Assembly (NCBI GenBank): GCA_963784995.1
Contig: CAWATZ010000013.1
Span: 434,001-498,000, forward strand
Origin: CAWATZ01 sp963784995
GTDB lineage: Bacteria > Planctomycetota > Planctomycetia > Gemmatales > Gemmataceae
Reading direction: 5' to 3'
DNA length: 64,000 bases
Shown: positions 36,137 to 45,900 of the stretch, in pieces
Layout of the letters: each line of letters begins with the position of its first letter
Position numbering within the stretch: the first letter of the stretch is position 1
Made by a program: the position numbers and the translations under genes
The notes under the pieces: model-generated
What the model saw: the letters and a program-made list of their open reading frames with translations, nothing else
Database searches by the model: none
Told to the model about the DNA's origin: nothing

Positions 36137-37246
36137 TCACGATTCAACCGGCGACGCATAGCGGTGTGTCGGCGTCGGCCGGCCGGGCCGGAAGCTCTGC
36201 AGATCGCGCACCTCCACCCGGGTCTGCCGGGCGGCGAAGACGTCCCGCAGGGCGTGCCGGACTTCGGACTCGATCAGGGCCGGGTCGGCGGCCACGCGGG
36301 CATTGACGATCACCTCCGCCTCGGTCACCCGGGCCCGCGAGGGAAGCGACAGTTCCGGCGCGGAGCCGCTGCTGACCAGGTTGGCCACACCGAAGGAGCC
36401 ACCGCTCAGGCCGATCACCTTCAGATGGGCCACCTCCGCGTTGCGGCCGGCAAACGCCGTGCGAAGCCGGCCGACCAGGTCCAGCAAGGCCGGGTCCAGA
36501 TCGAACGGCTGCTCGGCCGTCACCTGGGCCGCGGCGTTGAGCCAGCCCAGCTCGGCCTCGCCCGCAGCATAGATGTCGTAGTCGATGTCCAGGATCTTGC
36601 GGCCAAACGCCCCCTGCTGCTCCACCAGCTCGACCAGGGCCTCGAAGCCCTGCCCCGTCCTGGCCGACAGCGGCAGCACGGGGACGCCTGGAAAATGCTG
36701 CTTGACCAGGGTCGTCACCTCGTGCAGCACCCCCGGGTCAATCTCGTCGATGCGATTGATGGCGATGGCGTCGGCCTCTTCCAGCTGCTTGCGGAAGACG
36801 TAAGCCGCCTTGGGGGAAAAGCCCGCGCCCGTCTCGCCGCGCAGCACCTTCAGCCCGTGGCTCGGCTTGAACAGCACCACGTACGGGGCCACGTCAAAGC
36901 GCTGGCCATACAGGTCGCGCAGCGGCTGGACCACCGTGGCCACCAGGTCGGTGCAGCTGCCCACCGGCTCGGCCAGGATCAGGTCGGGCCGCCGCCGCTG
37001 CTCCAGCGCCCCGACCTTGTCCACCAGGTCGGTGAAACGGCAGCAGAAACAGGCCCCGGCCACCTCCTCGACGGGAAACCCCTGGGCCCGCAAACTGGTC
37101 GTGTCCACCAGGTCCTGGGCCTGGTCGTTGGTCACCAGGCCCACCTGCCGGCCACGGTCGATCCAGTAACGGGCCAGCCGGGCCAGCGTGGTCGTTTTAC
37201 CCGCGCCCAGAAAGCCGCCCACCATCAAGAAACGCATTCGAGACAT
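36137..37246 (-). CDS. COG0523 (CobW/ZNG-type) metal-handling GTPase
   Basis: 369 residues. Walker A GGFLGAGKTT (10-19), the metal-binding CxCC motif in the form ACFCC (C66, C68, C69), and the G4 motif NRID (164-167) where most members have NKxD. COG0523 proteins are metallochaperones that load zinc, cobalt or other metals into client enzymes using GTP. The C-terminal domain carries the usual beta-strand fold without a His-rich tail. A candidate Fur/Zur-like operator lies 54 nt upstream (37300-37315), which would suit zinc-starvation control. Monocistronic. Confidence 0.85.
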   Translation of the reverse strand: MSRMRFLMVGGFLGAGKTTTLARLARYWIDRGRQVGLVTNDQAQDLVDTTSLRAQGFPVEEVAGACFCCRFTDLVDKVGALEQRRRPDLILAEPVGSCTDLVATVVQPLRDLYGQRFDVAPYVVLFKPSHGLKVLRGETGAGFSPKAAYVFRKQLEEADAIAINRIDEIDPGVLHEVTTLVKQHFPGVPVLPLSARTGQGFEALVELVEQQGAFGRKILDIDYDIYAAGEAELGWLNAAAQVTAEQPFDLDPALLDLVGRLRTAFAGRNAEVAHLKVIGLSGGSFGVANLVSSGSAPELSLPSRARVTEAEVIVNARVAADPALIESEVRHALRDVFAARQTRVEVRDLQSFRPGRPTPTHRYASPVES

Positions 37247-37299
37247 CGGTGTTCTCCAAGGACCCCTTGAGCAAGGCCAGGAGGCGATCTGGCAGAATC

Positions 37300-37315
37300 T
37301 GAAAATAATTTTTCA
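37300..37315. promoter_or_regulatory. AT-rich dyad, candidate Fur/Zur-type operator
   Basis: TGAAAATAATTTTTCA, a near-perfect dyad in otherwise GC-rich sequence, 54-69 nt above the COG0523 start. On the minus strand a TTGGCA and TATTTT pair with a 16-nt spacer brackets it, so a bound repressor would cover the -10. Factor identity is inference. Confidence 0.45.
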
Positions 37316-37454
37316 AATTCTCTTGCCAATCGTCAAATGGCTGTTACCATTATCCTTGTTCCGCCGTTGCATGCTTTCGGTGACTGGGCGACGCCGAAAG
37401 GATCACGGCGGAACATTTTTTTTCTCCCCTCTTCCATTTCCTCAATCCACCCAT

Positions 37455-37940
37455 TCACACTCGTTGCCGTTCCAGCTGAAGCTGATCCCGCGCTTGCCAG
37501 GCCGCCAGGGTCAGGACCAGGCACACCAGGACCAGGACCGTCTGGGCCACGCTCAAGCCGACGTACCACTGATGTTCGCTGGAGAAAGCCGGCGGATCCG
37601 CAATCTTCCGGGCCAGGGGGTCGAATTGCTGGTCGAGGACGGCCCGGAGCCAGATCAGTCCCAGAAGGCTGGCGAGCACCAGCACCCAGAGCAAGGCCCG
37701 GCCGCGGAACCGGGTCCGGACCGGATCGATCACAACCAGGATGTCCCAGGCCAGCGGCACCAGGGCGACGCCTCCGGCGAGGTTCAGGACCTGGGTGGCC
37801 TGGCGGGTGACAAGCGCCTGCACGCGAATGTCGCCGAGGACGGTTCGGCCGATGGGAATGACCACGGTGGCATAGAAGAGAAAGCCGCCCTGCCAGAAGA
37901 GCAGGGCCGCCAGGAGGAGAAACCGCCGCACGAGTTCCAT
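37455..37940 (-). CDS. small four-helix membrane protein
   Basis: 161 residues with four hydrophobic helices: LLLAALLFWQGGFLFYATVV, LNLAGGVALVPLAWDILVVI, ALLWVLVLASLLGLIWL and VGLSVAQTVLVLVCLVLTLA. The loop between helices 3 and 4 is hydrophilic (DPLARKIADPPAFSSEHQW). It resembles DUF4149-type integral membrane proteins in size and layout but I cannot fix the family. I chose ATG 37940 because the upstream extension is encoded by the palindrome at 37961-38065. Confidence 0.7.
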   Translation of the reverse strand: MELVRRFLLLAALLFWQGGFLFYATVVIPIGRTVLGDIRVQALVTRQATQVLNLAGGVALVPLAWDILVVIDPVRTRFRGRALLWVLVLASLLGLIWLRAVLDQQFDPLARKIADPPAFSSEHQWYVGLSVAQTVLVLVCLVLTLAAWQARDQLQLERQRV

Positions 37941-37960
37941 GAGCCGCTCAAGCCCCCAAA

Positions 37961-38065
37961 GCACCCAGGGCTGACGCCCTGGTCTATTGACTGTCGCCCC
38001 TTCGGGGCTTTTCTTTAGCCCCGAAGGGGCGACAGTCAATAGACCAGGACGTCAGCCCTGGGTGC
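37961..38065. repeat. 49-bp inverted repeat with one mismatch, palindrome family A copy 3
   Basis: Arms 37961-38009 and 38017-38065, 7-nt loop. Shares CACCCAGGGC and CGCCCCTTCGGGGC with copies 1 and 2; the middle differs (TCTATTGACTGT for CTATCGTGTTG). A 17-bp direct repeat (TGCAAGGGCGGGACCAG) follows twice at about 38062-38095. Confidence 0.92.
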
Positions 38066-38106
38066 AAGGGCGGGACCAGTGCAAGGGCGGGACCAGCCAA
38101 AGGGGC

Positions 38107-38589
38107 TCAGGCGTCTTCCGCCTTTGGGTTCGTGGCGCAGAACTGAGCGGCTTCCTTTTCCAACCGGTCCAGCACCTCGGCGCGGAGGGAAGGGTGGGCT
38201 TTGGTCTCCCGATCAATCAGGACAAGCAGGTGGTGGGCCACGATCTCCTGCTCGGAAGCAGCCCGCCGCAGATAGACCGACCGGAAGCTGAGCATGTCAC
38301 CCGACCGGCACAGGTTTCGATAACGGTGGACCGCCTCCGGGAACGTGCAGCGGCGTGCCACCAGGTCCTGCAGCACGGTGTTCTTTTCCGTGGCCCGCTC
38401 GACCGTCTTGCGGAACGCCTCTTCCAGCCGCTCGGATACGGCCGTCTCCCGTTCCAGAACGCTCAGCGAGTCAAAAAAGCCACCCAGGTCGCTGCCCAGG
38501 CCGTGCATAACCAGATGAACCGCGGTCACGCCGCTGCCGACCAGCACGATCGCCACAACCAGCGAGAGGCCCCATTTTCCCAGTCGCAT
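38107..38589 (-). CDS. small membrane-anchored hypothetical protein
   Basis: 160 residues from ATG 38589, just upstream of a membrane helix (WGLSLVVAIVLVGSGVTAVH). The exposed part is helical and charged (ERETAVSERLEEAFRKTVER, AEVLDRLEKEAAQF) with a central RRCTFPEAVHRYRNLCRSGD; it may be a sensor or four-helix-bundle domain. No enzyme motif. It shares the strand with the anti-sigma-type ATPase gene 61 bases upstream and might be its membrane input, but no data beyond position support this. Confidence 0.7.
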   Translation of the reverse strand: MRLGKWGLSLVVAIVLVGSGVTAVHLVMHGLGSDLGGFFDSLSVLERETAVSERLEEAFRKTVERATEKNTVLQDLVARRCTFPEAVHRYRNLCRSGDMLSFRSVYLRRAASEQEIVAHHLLVLIDRETKAHPSLRAEVLDRLEKEAAQFCATNPKAEDA

Positions 38590-38650
38590 GAACAAACTCC
38601 TCGAGGGAGAGATCAGGAGGTTTCTGCCGCATTCCAGGACCGCAATCCAC

Positions 38651-39226
38651 TCAGCAGGGTTCGGTCCCACCAGGACTTCGTCGTTTCACCAGGGTGACAC
38701 AGTTGCCGCAAGCGTTGTAGCGGACCTCGGTGACGTGCTGCCGCATGAGCCGGAGTCCACGGCCGGCCTTGTCGCTCCCGGCTGGCGTTCCAGGCGGATG
38801 CAGTACCCAGTCGGGCCGAAAGCCTGGCCCTTCATCTTCGACCTGGGTCAGCAAACCCAGGGGATTGATCAGGTAGCGCAGGCGCACCTGCTTGGTCGGG
38901 TCGCCCCGGTGACCGTGCGTGAGGGCGTTGATGATGGCCTCGCGCACTGCAATCTGGACGCTTTGAATGTCACGGGCGGCAAAGCCATGCCGGGCCAGGG
39001 CGTCCAGCAAGATGCGCAGCACCGGCTCGATGTCCTCCGGCGTGCGAACCGTGGCCGTGCCGGCACAGACCCGGCCCGTGGCCGCGACCTGCGCTTCGGG
39101 CGTGCGAGTTCGCACGTCGCTGTGCGGTTCCGGCTCAGGAGTGTGCCGGTCGCACTTGCTGATCTGCTCGTCCCGGTCCGAGAATGCGTCTTTATTCATG
39201 TTGAACACTGTCGCGCGGATCATCAT
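38651..39226 (-). CDS. anti-sigma regulatory factor-type HATPase (RsbW/SpoIIAB-like)
   Basis: 191 residues. The GHKL ATPase core shows the N box REAIINALTHGHRG, G1 box VEDEGPGF and G2 box GRGLRLMRQHV. These proteins bind and inhibit sigma factors or phosphorylate an STAS antagonist. The N-terminal 60 residues are hydrophilic and unrelated to the fold. I took ATG 39226 (AGGAG four bases upstream); the next ATG, three bases on, is equally possible. No STAS or PP2C partner adjoins it. Confidence 0.85.
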   Translation of the reverse strand: MMIRATVFNMNKDAFSDRDEQISKCDRHTPEPEPHSDVRTRTPEAQVAATGRVCAGTATVRTPEDIEPVLRILLDALARHGFAARDIQSVQIAVREAIINALTHGHRGDPTKQVRLRYLINPLGLLTQVEDEGPGFRPDWVLHPPGTPAGSDKAGRGLRLMRQHVTEVRYNACGNCVTLVKRRSPGGTEPC

Positions 39227-39649
39227 CTTGCTCCTGGACGCTGCCTGCGGGAGGAGGGACAAGATTAACCAGTGAAACGATCGGTTGGGGGAAAACCCTG
39301 TGCAGCAGGAGAGTTCCGTTCCGTTGGGTGGGGTGAACCAGTCAAGCTGGTTTCAGTGGGAATAATGAGAAGCAAAGCTCGTGCCAGAAATAGGAAACAG
39401 ACCACGGCGTTGAGACAGGCGCTGGCATCGATCGACGCAAGCGATTGTCTCGCAAAGAATTGTGTCCAGGGAAAATCTTCGGGGAACGCGACCGGGACCG
39501 CCGCGGGCTCCTGGAGGAGCTTTGCCGAAGGGCCGGTCGGCCGGTTGCCGGCCGGTCGCGCGATTGTCCGGCGTTCGCGCCGGCGGCTGCTACAATGAAC
39601 TGTCCCGCAAGGGGAGAGGGGAGAAGAAACCTGGCGCGAGGGCCGCAGC
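39227..39649. other. intergenic region between divergent regulators
   Basis: 423 bases between the anti-sigma-type gene (leftward) and the hybrid histidine kinase (rightward). Short frames exist on both strands but none has a family match, signal or good ribosome-binding site. It should hold both promoters. The end near 39600 has AAGGGGAGAGGGGAG, which could act as ribosome-binding region. Confidence 0.5.
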
Positions 39650-42100
39650 ATGGCCGGCAAATCGGGAGGCCTGGAAGCGGAAGAGGGCAGGTCGTTCTGG
39701 AACCGGTACGCTCTGGCGGTGCTGGCCACCGGGGCCACCGTGGTGATCCGTTGGCTGTCAGGCCCGTGGGACAATCTTCGGGACAATCTGCTCCTCTTCG
39801 CGATTCCCGTCACGATCAGTGCCTGGTACGGCGGTCTGGGTCCAGGCCTGCTGGCCACGTTCCTGGGAATCCTGGGCGAAATTGGTCTGCTGATCGGGGT
39901 GCCCGCGTCCTGGCCGGCGATCGCCGGGACAACGTGGCGCGTGCTGCTCTTTGGCTTTGCAGGAGCGCTCGTCAGCAGCCTGGCCGAGGGACTGCACGCC
40001 ACCCGCCGTCGGGTGCTGGCCAGCGAACGCGAGGCGCACCTGGCCATCCGCCGGCTCACGGAAACGCTCCAGCGGCACAATCGGACCGAGGCCGCCCTGC
40101 GTCTGAGCGAGGAACGGCTGCGCCTGGCCCTGGAGGCCGCCAACGTCGGCCTGTGGGACTATCAGCCGATCACCGGGGACTGCTACTGCAACGATCCGTG
40201 GTATCGGATGCTGGAACTGGAGCCGGGCGAGCTGAAGCCGGGCTACGAAACCTGGCTGGGCCTGATCCACCCCGACGATCGGCCAAGGAGCGAGCAGGCC
40301 ATGGCCGACGCCCTGGCCGGCCGGCTGTCGCCGTACAGTGTCGAGTTCCGGATGCGCTGCAAGAGCGGCGGCTGGAAATGGGTCCTGAGCCGGGCCGAGG
40401 TGCTGCAGCGCACTCCCGAGGGCATCGCCCAGCGGATGATCGGCGTTCACGTGGACATCGATCGGCAAAAACGCGACGAGGAGCTGCTGCGCAGCGCCAA
40501 GGAAACGGCGGTGCGGGCCAGCCAGGCCAAGACCGATTTCCTGGCCCACGTCACGCACGAGCTGCGGACGCCGCTCAACGGCGTCATCGGCAATCTGGAC
40601 CTGCTGCGGCAGACGACCCTGGACGAGCAGCAGCGGCACCACGCCCAGAGGGCCCGTTCCTCGGCTGACCTGCTGCTCTCGGTGATCGACGACATCCTCG
40701 ATTTCTCCAAGATCGAGGCCGGCAAGCTGGAGCTGGAGCAGGTCGATTTCCGGCTCGGCGACGTCCTGGACGACGTGGGCGCCTTGTTGGCCCAGCGGGC
40801 CCAGACCAAGCAGTTACGGCTGAGCTGGCACTGTGCCCCGGAGCTGACCGAGCGGCAGCCGTTGCGCGGCGACCCGGCCCGGCTGCGGCAGGTGCTGATC
40901 AACCTGGTCAGCAATGCCATCAAGTTCACCGACCAGGGCGAGGTGAGCTTCCGTGCGAAGCTGGAAGAGCCCACGGCCGGGAAGACCGGGGCACGGGGTC
41001 TGGAGGGGGTGCGGGTGCGGTTCGAGGTGCGTGACACGGGCATCGGCATTGGACCGGAGGCCCTGCCCCGGATCTTCCAGGCGTTCAGCCAGGCCGACAG
41101 TTCGACCCGGCGCGGCACCGGCCTGGGGTTGGCCATCAGCAAGCACCTGGTGGAGCGGATGGATGGCATGATCGGCGTCGAGAGCGCACCGGGCCAGGGG
41201 GCCCTGTTCTGGTTCGTGGTCCGCCTGGCACGTGGGGATGACAAGGTGACAAGGTGGCAAGGTGACAAGGTGACAGAGGTTGCCCTGTCACCTTGTCACC
41301 CTGTCACCCTGTCACCTTGTCATCCTTCGCTTCTGCTGGTGGAGGACAACGCGATCAACGCCGAGGTGGCCAGCGTGATCCTGACCCAGGCGGGTTACCA
41401 GGTGGACGCTGTGGACAATGGCCGCAAGGCGGTGGAGGCAGTCCAGCATGGGGCCTATGAACTGATCCTGATGGATTGCCAGTTACCGGAGATGGACGGG
41501 CTGGAGGCGGCGCGGCGCATCCGGGCCCTGGAACGAACAGGGGTGTTCTGCCGGCAGGATGGCCAGCCGGTGCCGATCGTGGCCCTGACGGCGACGGCCA
41601 CCCGCCAAAACCGCGACAGCTGCTTCGCGGCCGGGATGACCGACTATCTGAGCAAGCCGCTCAATTCCAGCCGGTTGCTGCAATTGATCCGGCAGCGGTT
41701 GAGCTGGCCGACCGGTCCGATCGAGGTGGTCGAACAGACACTGCCGGAGGAGGAACCTTCGGGCCCGGCCGCCGACCTGGAGGCCGCCCGCGAACGGATG
41801 GGCGGCAGTGAGGAGCTGCTGCGCAAACTGGCAGGGCTGTTCCTCAGTGAGACGGATGGAGTCGTCGATCGGCTGCAGGCGACGGTGGAGCAGGGGCAAG
41901 CGCGGGAACTGGAGGTGACGGCCCACCGGCTCAAGGGCCAGGCGGCGACGTTCGAGGCCCGGGCCGTGGCCAAGGTCGCCGGCGAGCTGGAACGGCTGGG
42001 CCGGCAGAATCAGCTGGAGCCCGCGCCGCCCCTGCTAGCCCAGCTGCGCCACGAGATCGAACGCTTGCGGGAGCAGCTGGCACTGGTCGTCGGTCAGTAG
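39650..42100 (+). CDS. BarA-like hybrid sensor histidine kinase (membrane - PAS - HisKA - HATPase - REC - HPt)
   Basis: 816 residues. About four membrane helices (20-115, DUF4118/MASE1-like), a coiled coil (118-155), PAS (158-275, with HPDDR), HisKA with phospho-His303 in HVTHELRTPLNG, HATPase (N box NLVSNAIKF, RDTGIGIG, GTGLGLAIS), receiver with phospho-Asp609 (LILMDCQLPEMDG) and HPt with His759 (HRLKGQAATFEA). It autophosphorylates and relays His-Asp-His to a separate response regulator, none of which lies nearby. The HATPase-REC linker (about 529-559) is encoded by a palindromic repeat inserted in frame. Confidence 0.93.
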   Translation: MAGKSGGLEAEEGRSFWNRYALAVLATGATVVIRWLSGPWDNLRDNLLLFAIPVTISAWYGGLGPGLLATFLGILGEIGLLIGVPASWPAIAGTTWRVLLFGFAGALVSSLAEGLHATRRRVLASEREAHLAIRRLTETLQRHNRTEAALRLSEERLRLALEAANVGLWDYQPITGDCYCNDPWYRMLELEPGELKPGYETWLGLIHPDDRPRSEQAMADALAGRLSPYSVEFRMRCKSGGWKWVLSRAEVLQRTPEGIAQRMIGVHVDIDRQKRDEELLRSAKETAVRASQAKTDFLAHVTHELRTPLNGVIGNLDLLRQTTLDEQQRHHAQRARSSADLLLSVIDDILDFSKIEAGKLELEQVDFRLGDVLDDVGALLAQRAQTKQLRLSWHCAPELTERQPLRGDPARLRQVLINLVSNAIKFTDQGEVSFRAKLEEPTAGKTGARGLEGVRVRFEVRDTGIGIGPEALPRIFQAFSQADSSTRRGTGLGLAISKHLVERMDGMIGVESAPGQGALFWFVVRLARGDDKVTRWQGDKVTEVALSPCHPVTLSPCHPSLLLVEDNAINAEVASVILTQAGYQVDAVDNGRKAVEAVQHGAYELILMDCQLPEMDGLEAARRIRALERTGVFCRQDGQPVPIVALTATATRQNRDSCFAAGMTDYLSKPLNSSRLLQLIRQRLSWPTGPIEVVEQTLPEEEPSGPAADLEAARERMGGSEELLRKLAGLFLSETDGVVDRLQATVEQGQARELEVTAHRLKGQAATFEARAVAKVAGELERLGRQNQLEPAPPLLAQLRHEIERLREQLALVVGQ
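41236..41325. repeat. 41-bp inverted repeat (3 mismatches) inside the histidine-kinase gene
   Basis: Arms 41236-41276 and 41285-41325, 8-nt loop, made largely of repeated GACAAGGT / ACCTTGTC units. It is translated as the DKVTRWQGDKVTE and LSPCHPVTLSPCHP linker with no frame disruption. Confidence 0.9.
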
Positions 42101-42123
42101 GGGAGCGGCAGCGCGAAAGATCC

Positions 42124-42522
42124 TCAGGGCAGGATTTCCACCGTCAAGCCGGTGAAAGAACTCAACCGGGCATCGGCGGTCAGGAATACGTTGGCCTTGT
42201 GCTCGACTGCCGCGGCCAGTTGCAGGGAATCCATCGGCTTGAATCTCGTCGCGGCCCGGATCTGGGCGGCCAGGTCGCAAACCGCTGCCGTGATGCCCAC
42301 GACCTGGATTCCGGTGCTGGAGAAGAAGGAGCGGAAGCGTGCTTCCAGGGCGTCTCCAGTGCGCAGGGGGAGAACGAGACACTCCATCCGGGTAAGATCG
42401 CTAACCATGAAAATCGCGCCGCTGGCCCGGAGTGCGGTCAGACGCGCCGTCGCCCTGGCTCCGAACACCGGCGGATTCTCCACCGCGTAAATCACGATGT
42501 TCGTGTCCAGGAAAACGATCAT
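42124..42522 (-). CDS. PIN-domain toxin (VapC-like), copy 1
   Basis: 132 residues. PIN nuclease acidic residues are visible: IVFLDTNIVIYAVE (first Asp), MECLVLP (Glu), and PMDSLQLAAAVEH (Asp), followed by VFLTADARLSSF. PIN toxins are Mg2+-dependent RNases, often cutting tRNA or rRNA. The ATG at 42522 overlaps the antitoxin stop by four bases, giving the order antitoxin then toxin. About 88 percent identical at DNA level over the stretch compared to copy 2 at 46036-46437. Confidence 0.85.
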   Translation of the reverse strand: MIVFLDTNIVIYAVENPPVFGARATARLTALRASGAIFMVSDLTRMECLVLPLRTGDALEARFRSFFSSTGIQVVGITAAVCDLAAQIRAATRFKPMDSLQLAAAVEHKANVFLTADARLSSFTGLTVEILP

Positions 42523-42848
42523 GCGTCCTCCGGAGGAGGCTGCTGACGAGCAAGCCGGCACTCCATTTGCAAGCGTTCAATGGCTTGCAGGCGTTCCTCG
42601 TCCTCGTCTCGCGTTCTGGCAAGGTCGGCATCGATTTCCTCCTTGGTGCGTGGCCGGTATCCTTCGGCCTGTTGTTCCGCGTGAATCCGGCGCAGGACGG
42701 AGATCACGTCGGTTTCCGGGAAGGTTGGGTCCGCCAACGGTTGGACCGTGACCCGGACCCTCCCCGGCGGCAGATTCGGCTTCTCATCCAGCACCAGCGT
42801 GCCATCCTCCCGCAAGGTGCCCTGGATCTCGATCGCGTTGGTGGTCAT
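42519..42848 (-). CDS. antitoxin partner of PIN toxin, copy 1
   Basis: 109 residues. The N-terminus reads AIEIQGTLREDGTLVLDEKP and LPPGRVRVTVQP, a small beta-barrel-like segment similar to AbrB-type DNA-binding antitoxins. The rest is a charged helix (KEEIDADLARTRDEDEERLQ) that should wrap the PIN toxin. ATG 42848 has GGAG seven bases upstream. It probably autoregulates the pair. Transcribed away from the sigma factor gene, sharing the 127-bp spacer with it. Confidence 0.78.
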   Translation of the reverse strand: MTTNAIEIQGTLREDGTLVLDEKPNLPPGRVRVTVQPLADPTFPETDVISVLRRIHAEQQAEGYRPRTKEEIDADLARTRDEDEERLQAIERLQMECRLARQQPPPEDA

Positions 42849-42975
42849 GTCATTTCTCCTTTCTGCCGAACCTCTGTATCGTACCACCTGCCTGGTGGGG
42901 AAAAAATGACTTGTTTCCTGCTCCGGTTCCCTCTCTTCTAATAGAAGGCACGTAACCCAGGAGACAAAGCACCCC

Positions 42976-45900
42976 ATGTCGCAGTCCCTCACAACCTTTC
43001 CCGCCCTGCTCCACCGTGCCCTCCGTGACGCTCAGGCCGAGTGCAGCGACCGGCACCTGCTGGAGCGCTTTGCCGCGGCCGGCGACGATGACGCCTTCGC
43101 TGTGCTGGTGGACCGGCACGGGCCGATGGTGCTGGCCCTCTCCCGGCGGTTGCTGCGGGACGCGCATCTCGCCGAAGACGTGGTGCAGGCGACGTTTCTG
43201 GTCCTGGCCCGCAAGGCCGGCTCCATCCGCCGCTGCGACAACCTGGCGGGCTGGCTCTACCGAGTGGCACACCGGATGATCCGGCAAGTCCGCCTGGCGG
43301 AAGCGGCGCGGACTCGGCGGGAACAGCAAGCCGCCCAGCGGCGCAGCGAGGCCGTGGCCGGGAGTGATCCCGCCTGGGATGATTTGCTCTGCGTCCTCGA
43401 TGAGGAATTGCAGCGCTTGCCCGAACGCTTGCGGTCGCCGCTGGTGCTGTGCTTTCTGGAAAGCCGGACCCAGGACGAGGCGGCGCGATACCTGGGCTGG
43501 AGCCTGAGTACGTTGCGGCGCCAGCTGGAGCGCGGCCGGGAACTGCTGCGGCTGCGCTTGACCCGGCGTGGCGCGAGCCTGGGGGCGGGATTGGTCGCGG
43601 GGTTCCTGGCTGCCTCGGCGCCGGCGGCCTTGACGGCGGAACTTCGCCAGGGGGTGCTGGCCACGGTGCGAGCCGGCGTGACCGGAAGCACGGTGCCTGC
43701 CGCCGTTGCGTTACTGGCGAAAGGAGGAATGTCCACGAAGTGTTTCTCGAAATTGTTCTTCTGCTCGATCCTGGTTGTGGCCCTGAGCGGCATGATGGCT
43801 GGTGCCTTCTGGAGGAGCAGTCTGGTCACGGAGGCCGGTGAGCCGGGAGCGTCAGCGGCCAAAGCCAAGGAACCGGCCCGGGAGCCCGCGGTCAAACGCG
43901 ACCGCTTCAACGATCCGCTGCCCCGGGGGGCCGTTGCTCGCCTGGGCACGGTTGCCTTCCGGCATGGGAGCGCCTGGTTTGGCGATTCGCTGACCTTTAC
44001 TCCGGACGGCAAACATCTTGTCTCGACCGGCGTGGGAACGGTTCGCCGCTGGGACCTCCGCACCGGTCAGGCGGTCGTCCAGCTCGGCAGCGACAGACGG
44101 CCGTTAACTCTTCCCGGCTATGCGCTGGTCACCCCCGACAGCAAACTGGCTCTGATCACCATGTCCGACCCCTTGCCGGACGGACGCCTGAAACGGCTGC
44201 TGACGGCATACGATCTGGAGACCGGCAAGGAGCGGTGGAAGTGTGCCTTGCAAACCCCCGAAGCCGAGAGCATGGTGGCCGGCTGCCTTTCGCCCGACGG
44301 CCGAACGATGGCCGGGGTGAACAGCAAGGGGGAGCTGCTGGTGTGGAGCAGTGTCCAGGGCACGGTCACGCATCACGTCAAGCCGGCGAAGGGGATGGAA
44401 TTCAAGGACGTGGTGTTTGCACCCGACGGCAAGACGCTGCTGGCCGGCGATCAAACGCACACCATCCACGTCCTTGACGCGGCGACCGGCAAGGAACAGC
44501 GTTCGTTCGGCCCGAGCAGCAAACCCAACGTGGTCGAGCGCCTGGCGATTTCGCCGGACGGCAAATGGCTCGTCAGTGTCGGCCGCACGGAGAGCACGAA
44601 CAGCACAGGTAGCCGAAGCGTGGACTACGATCTCTTCCTCCGCACCTGGGATGTGGTCAAGGGGACCGAGGTTCGCACCCTGAACTTTCCCGACGCCTTG
44701 ACGCCCCGGTCACTGGTGTTCACTCCCGACAGCCGGATGGTGATCGCGACCCTGGCCCCGTGGTATTCGGCCCGGCCCGGGGAGGCGCCCTCCGTGGTGC
44801 GCAGCTGGGACGTCACAACCGGCAAGCCGGGCCGGGCCTGGACGGACATTTCCGAGATCGGCAGGACGGCGGCTGTGAGCCCCGACGGCAAGGAACTGGC
44901 GCTCATGAATGAAGGAGGGGTTATCCGCTTCTTTGACCTGGCCAGCGGCAAGGAAACGCGGTCGGCCGCGGCCAGTCCCTGCTCCGTTGCCGGGGTCTGC
45001 TTCCGGCCGGACGGCAAGACGGTCCTGACGTTCGGCACCGACAAGAGCCTCCGCGAATGGGAGCCGGCTGGCGGCAAGATGCTCGGCGTCCTCGCGGCCT
45101 CCGTCCCGACGGACTTCTCGGGGGCCTTCTCTCCGGGCGGGCACTTCCTGGTGACCAACACCTGGAAAACCAACGACAAGCTGGCCCAGTTCCTGGGCGG
45201 CGATCCCCGGGTGCGGGTAGTCCGGCTGTACGAGACGGCGACCGGCAAGATGACCGTGGAAAAACAAGGCATGTCGCCGATCGTGAGCCGGGACGGCAAG
45301 CGGCTGGCCTACGGCGTGCCGGAGGATCGCGAGGACGTGCTGGACAGGCGGGTCCAGGTTCTTGACGTCGGCGCGGGCCTGGTGATCCAGACCCTGAGCG
45401 CCTGGAAAGCCGCTCCGGCAGCTCGACGCCCCTCCGTGGCTGCCGGGGTATCTGGAAGCCTTCACCCCGGACAATCACGGCCTGATCGTGCGCGGGGACA
45501 AGCTGTCCTTGTGGGACGTGCGGACCGGCAAGCAGACGACCGCCTGGGACCTGGCCAAAAGCAAGGTCCGGGAGAAGACCGCCAAACCGGAAGAGCCCTT
45601 CCACGAGGGCGTCGGTGCCGTGGCCCTGGCCCCGGACGGCAAGATTGTCGCGTTTGGGGTGGCACGGTATCAGTACAACCGCAAGGGTGCCGGGTACTTG
45701 ACGGGCCGGCTCATGCTCCTGGAGACGGCGACCGGCCGCTTGCTCCACCAGGTCAAGCGGGAAGAAGACGTCTTCCAGACTTTGGCTTTCAGCCCGGACG
45801 GCAAGTACCTGGCCGCGGGCGGCCGCTGGGAGGTCCGTGTCTGGAACGTCGGCACTGGCAAGGAGTCAGCGAAGTTCGAGGGGCATCGAGCCGGCATCAG

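Noticed and set aside
39265..40143. Minus-strand frame opposite the start of the histidine kinase
   Set aside because: Ser/Arg-rich shadow without motif; the plus strand has clear membrane and PAS sequence.
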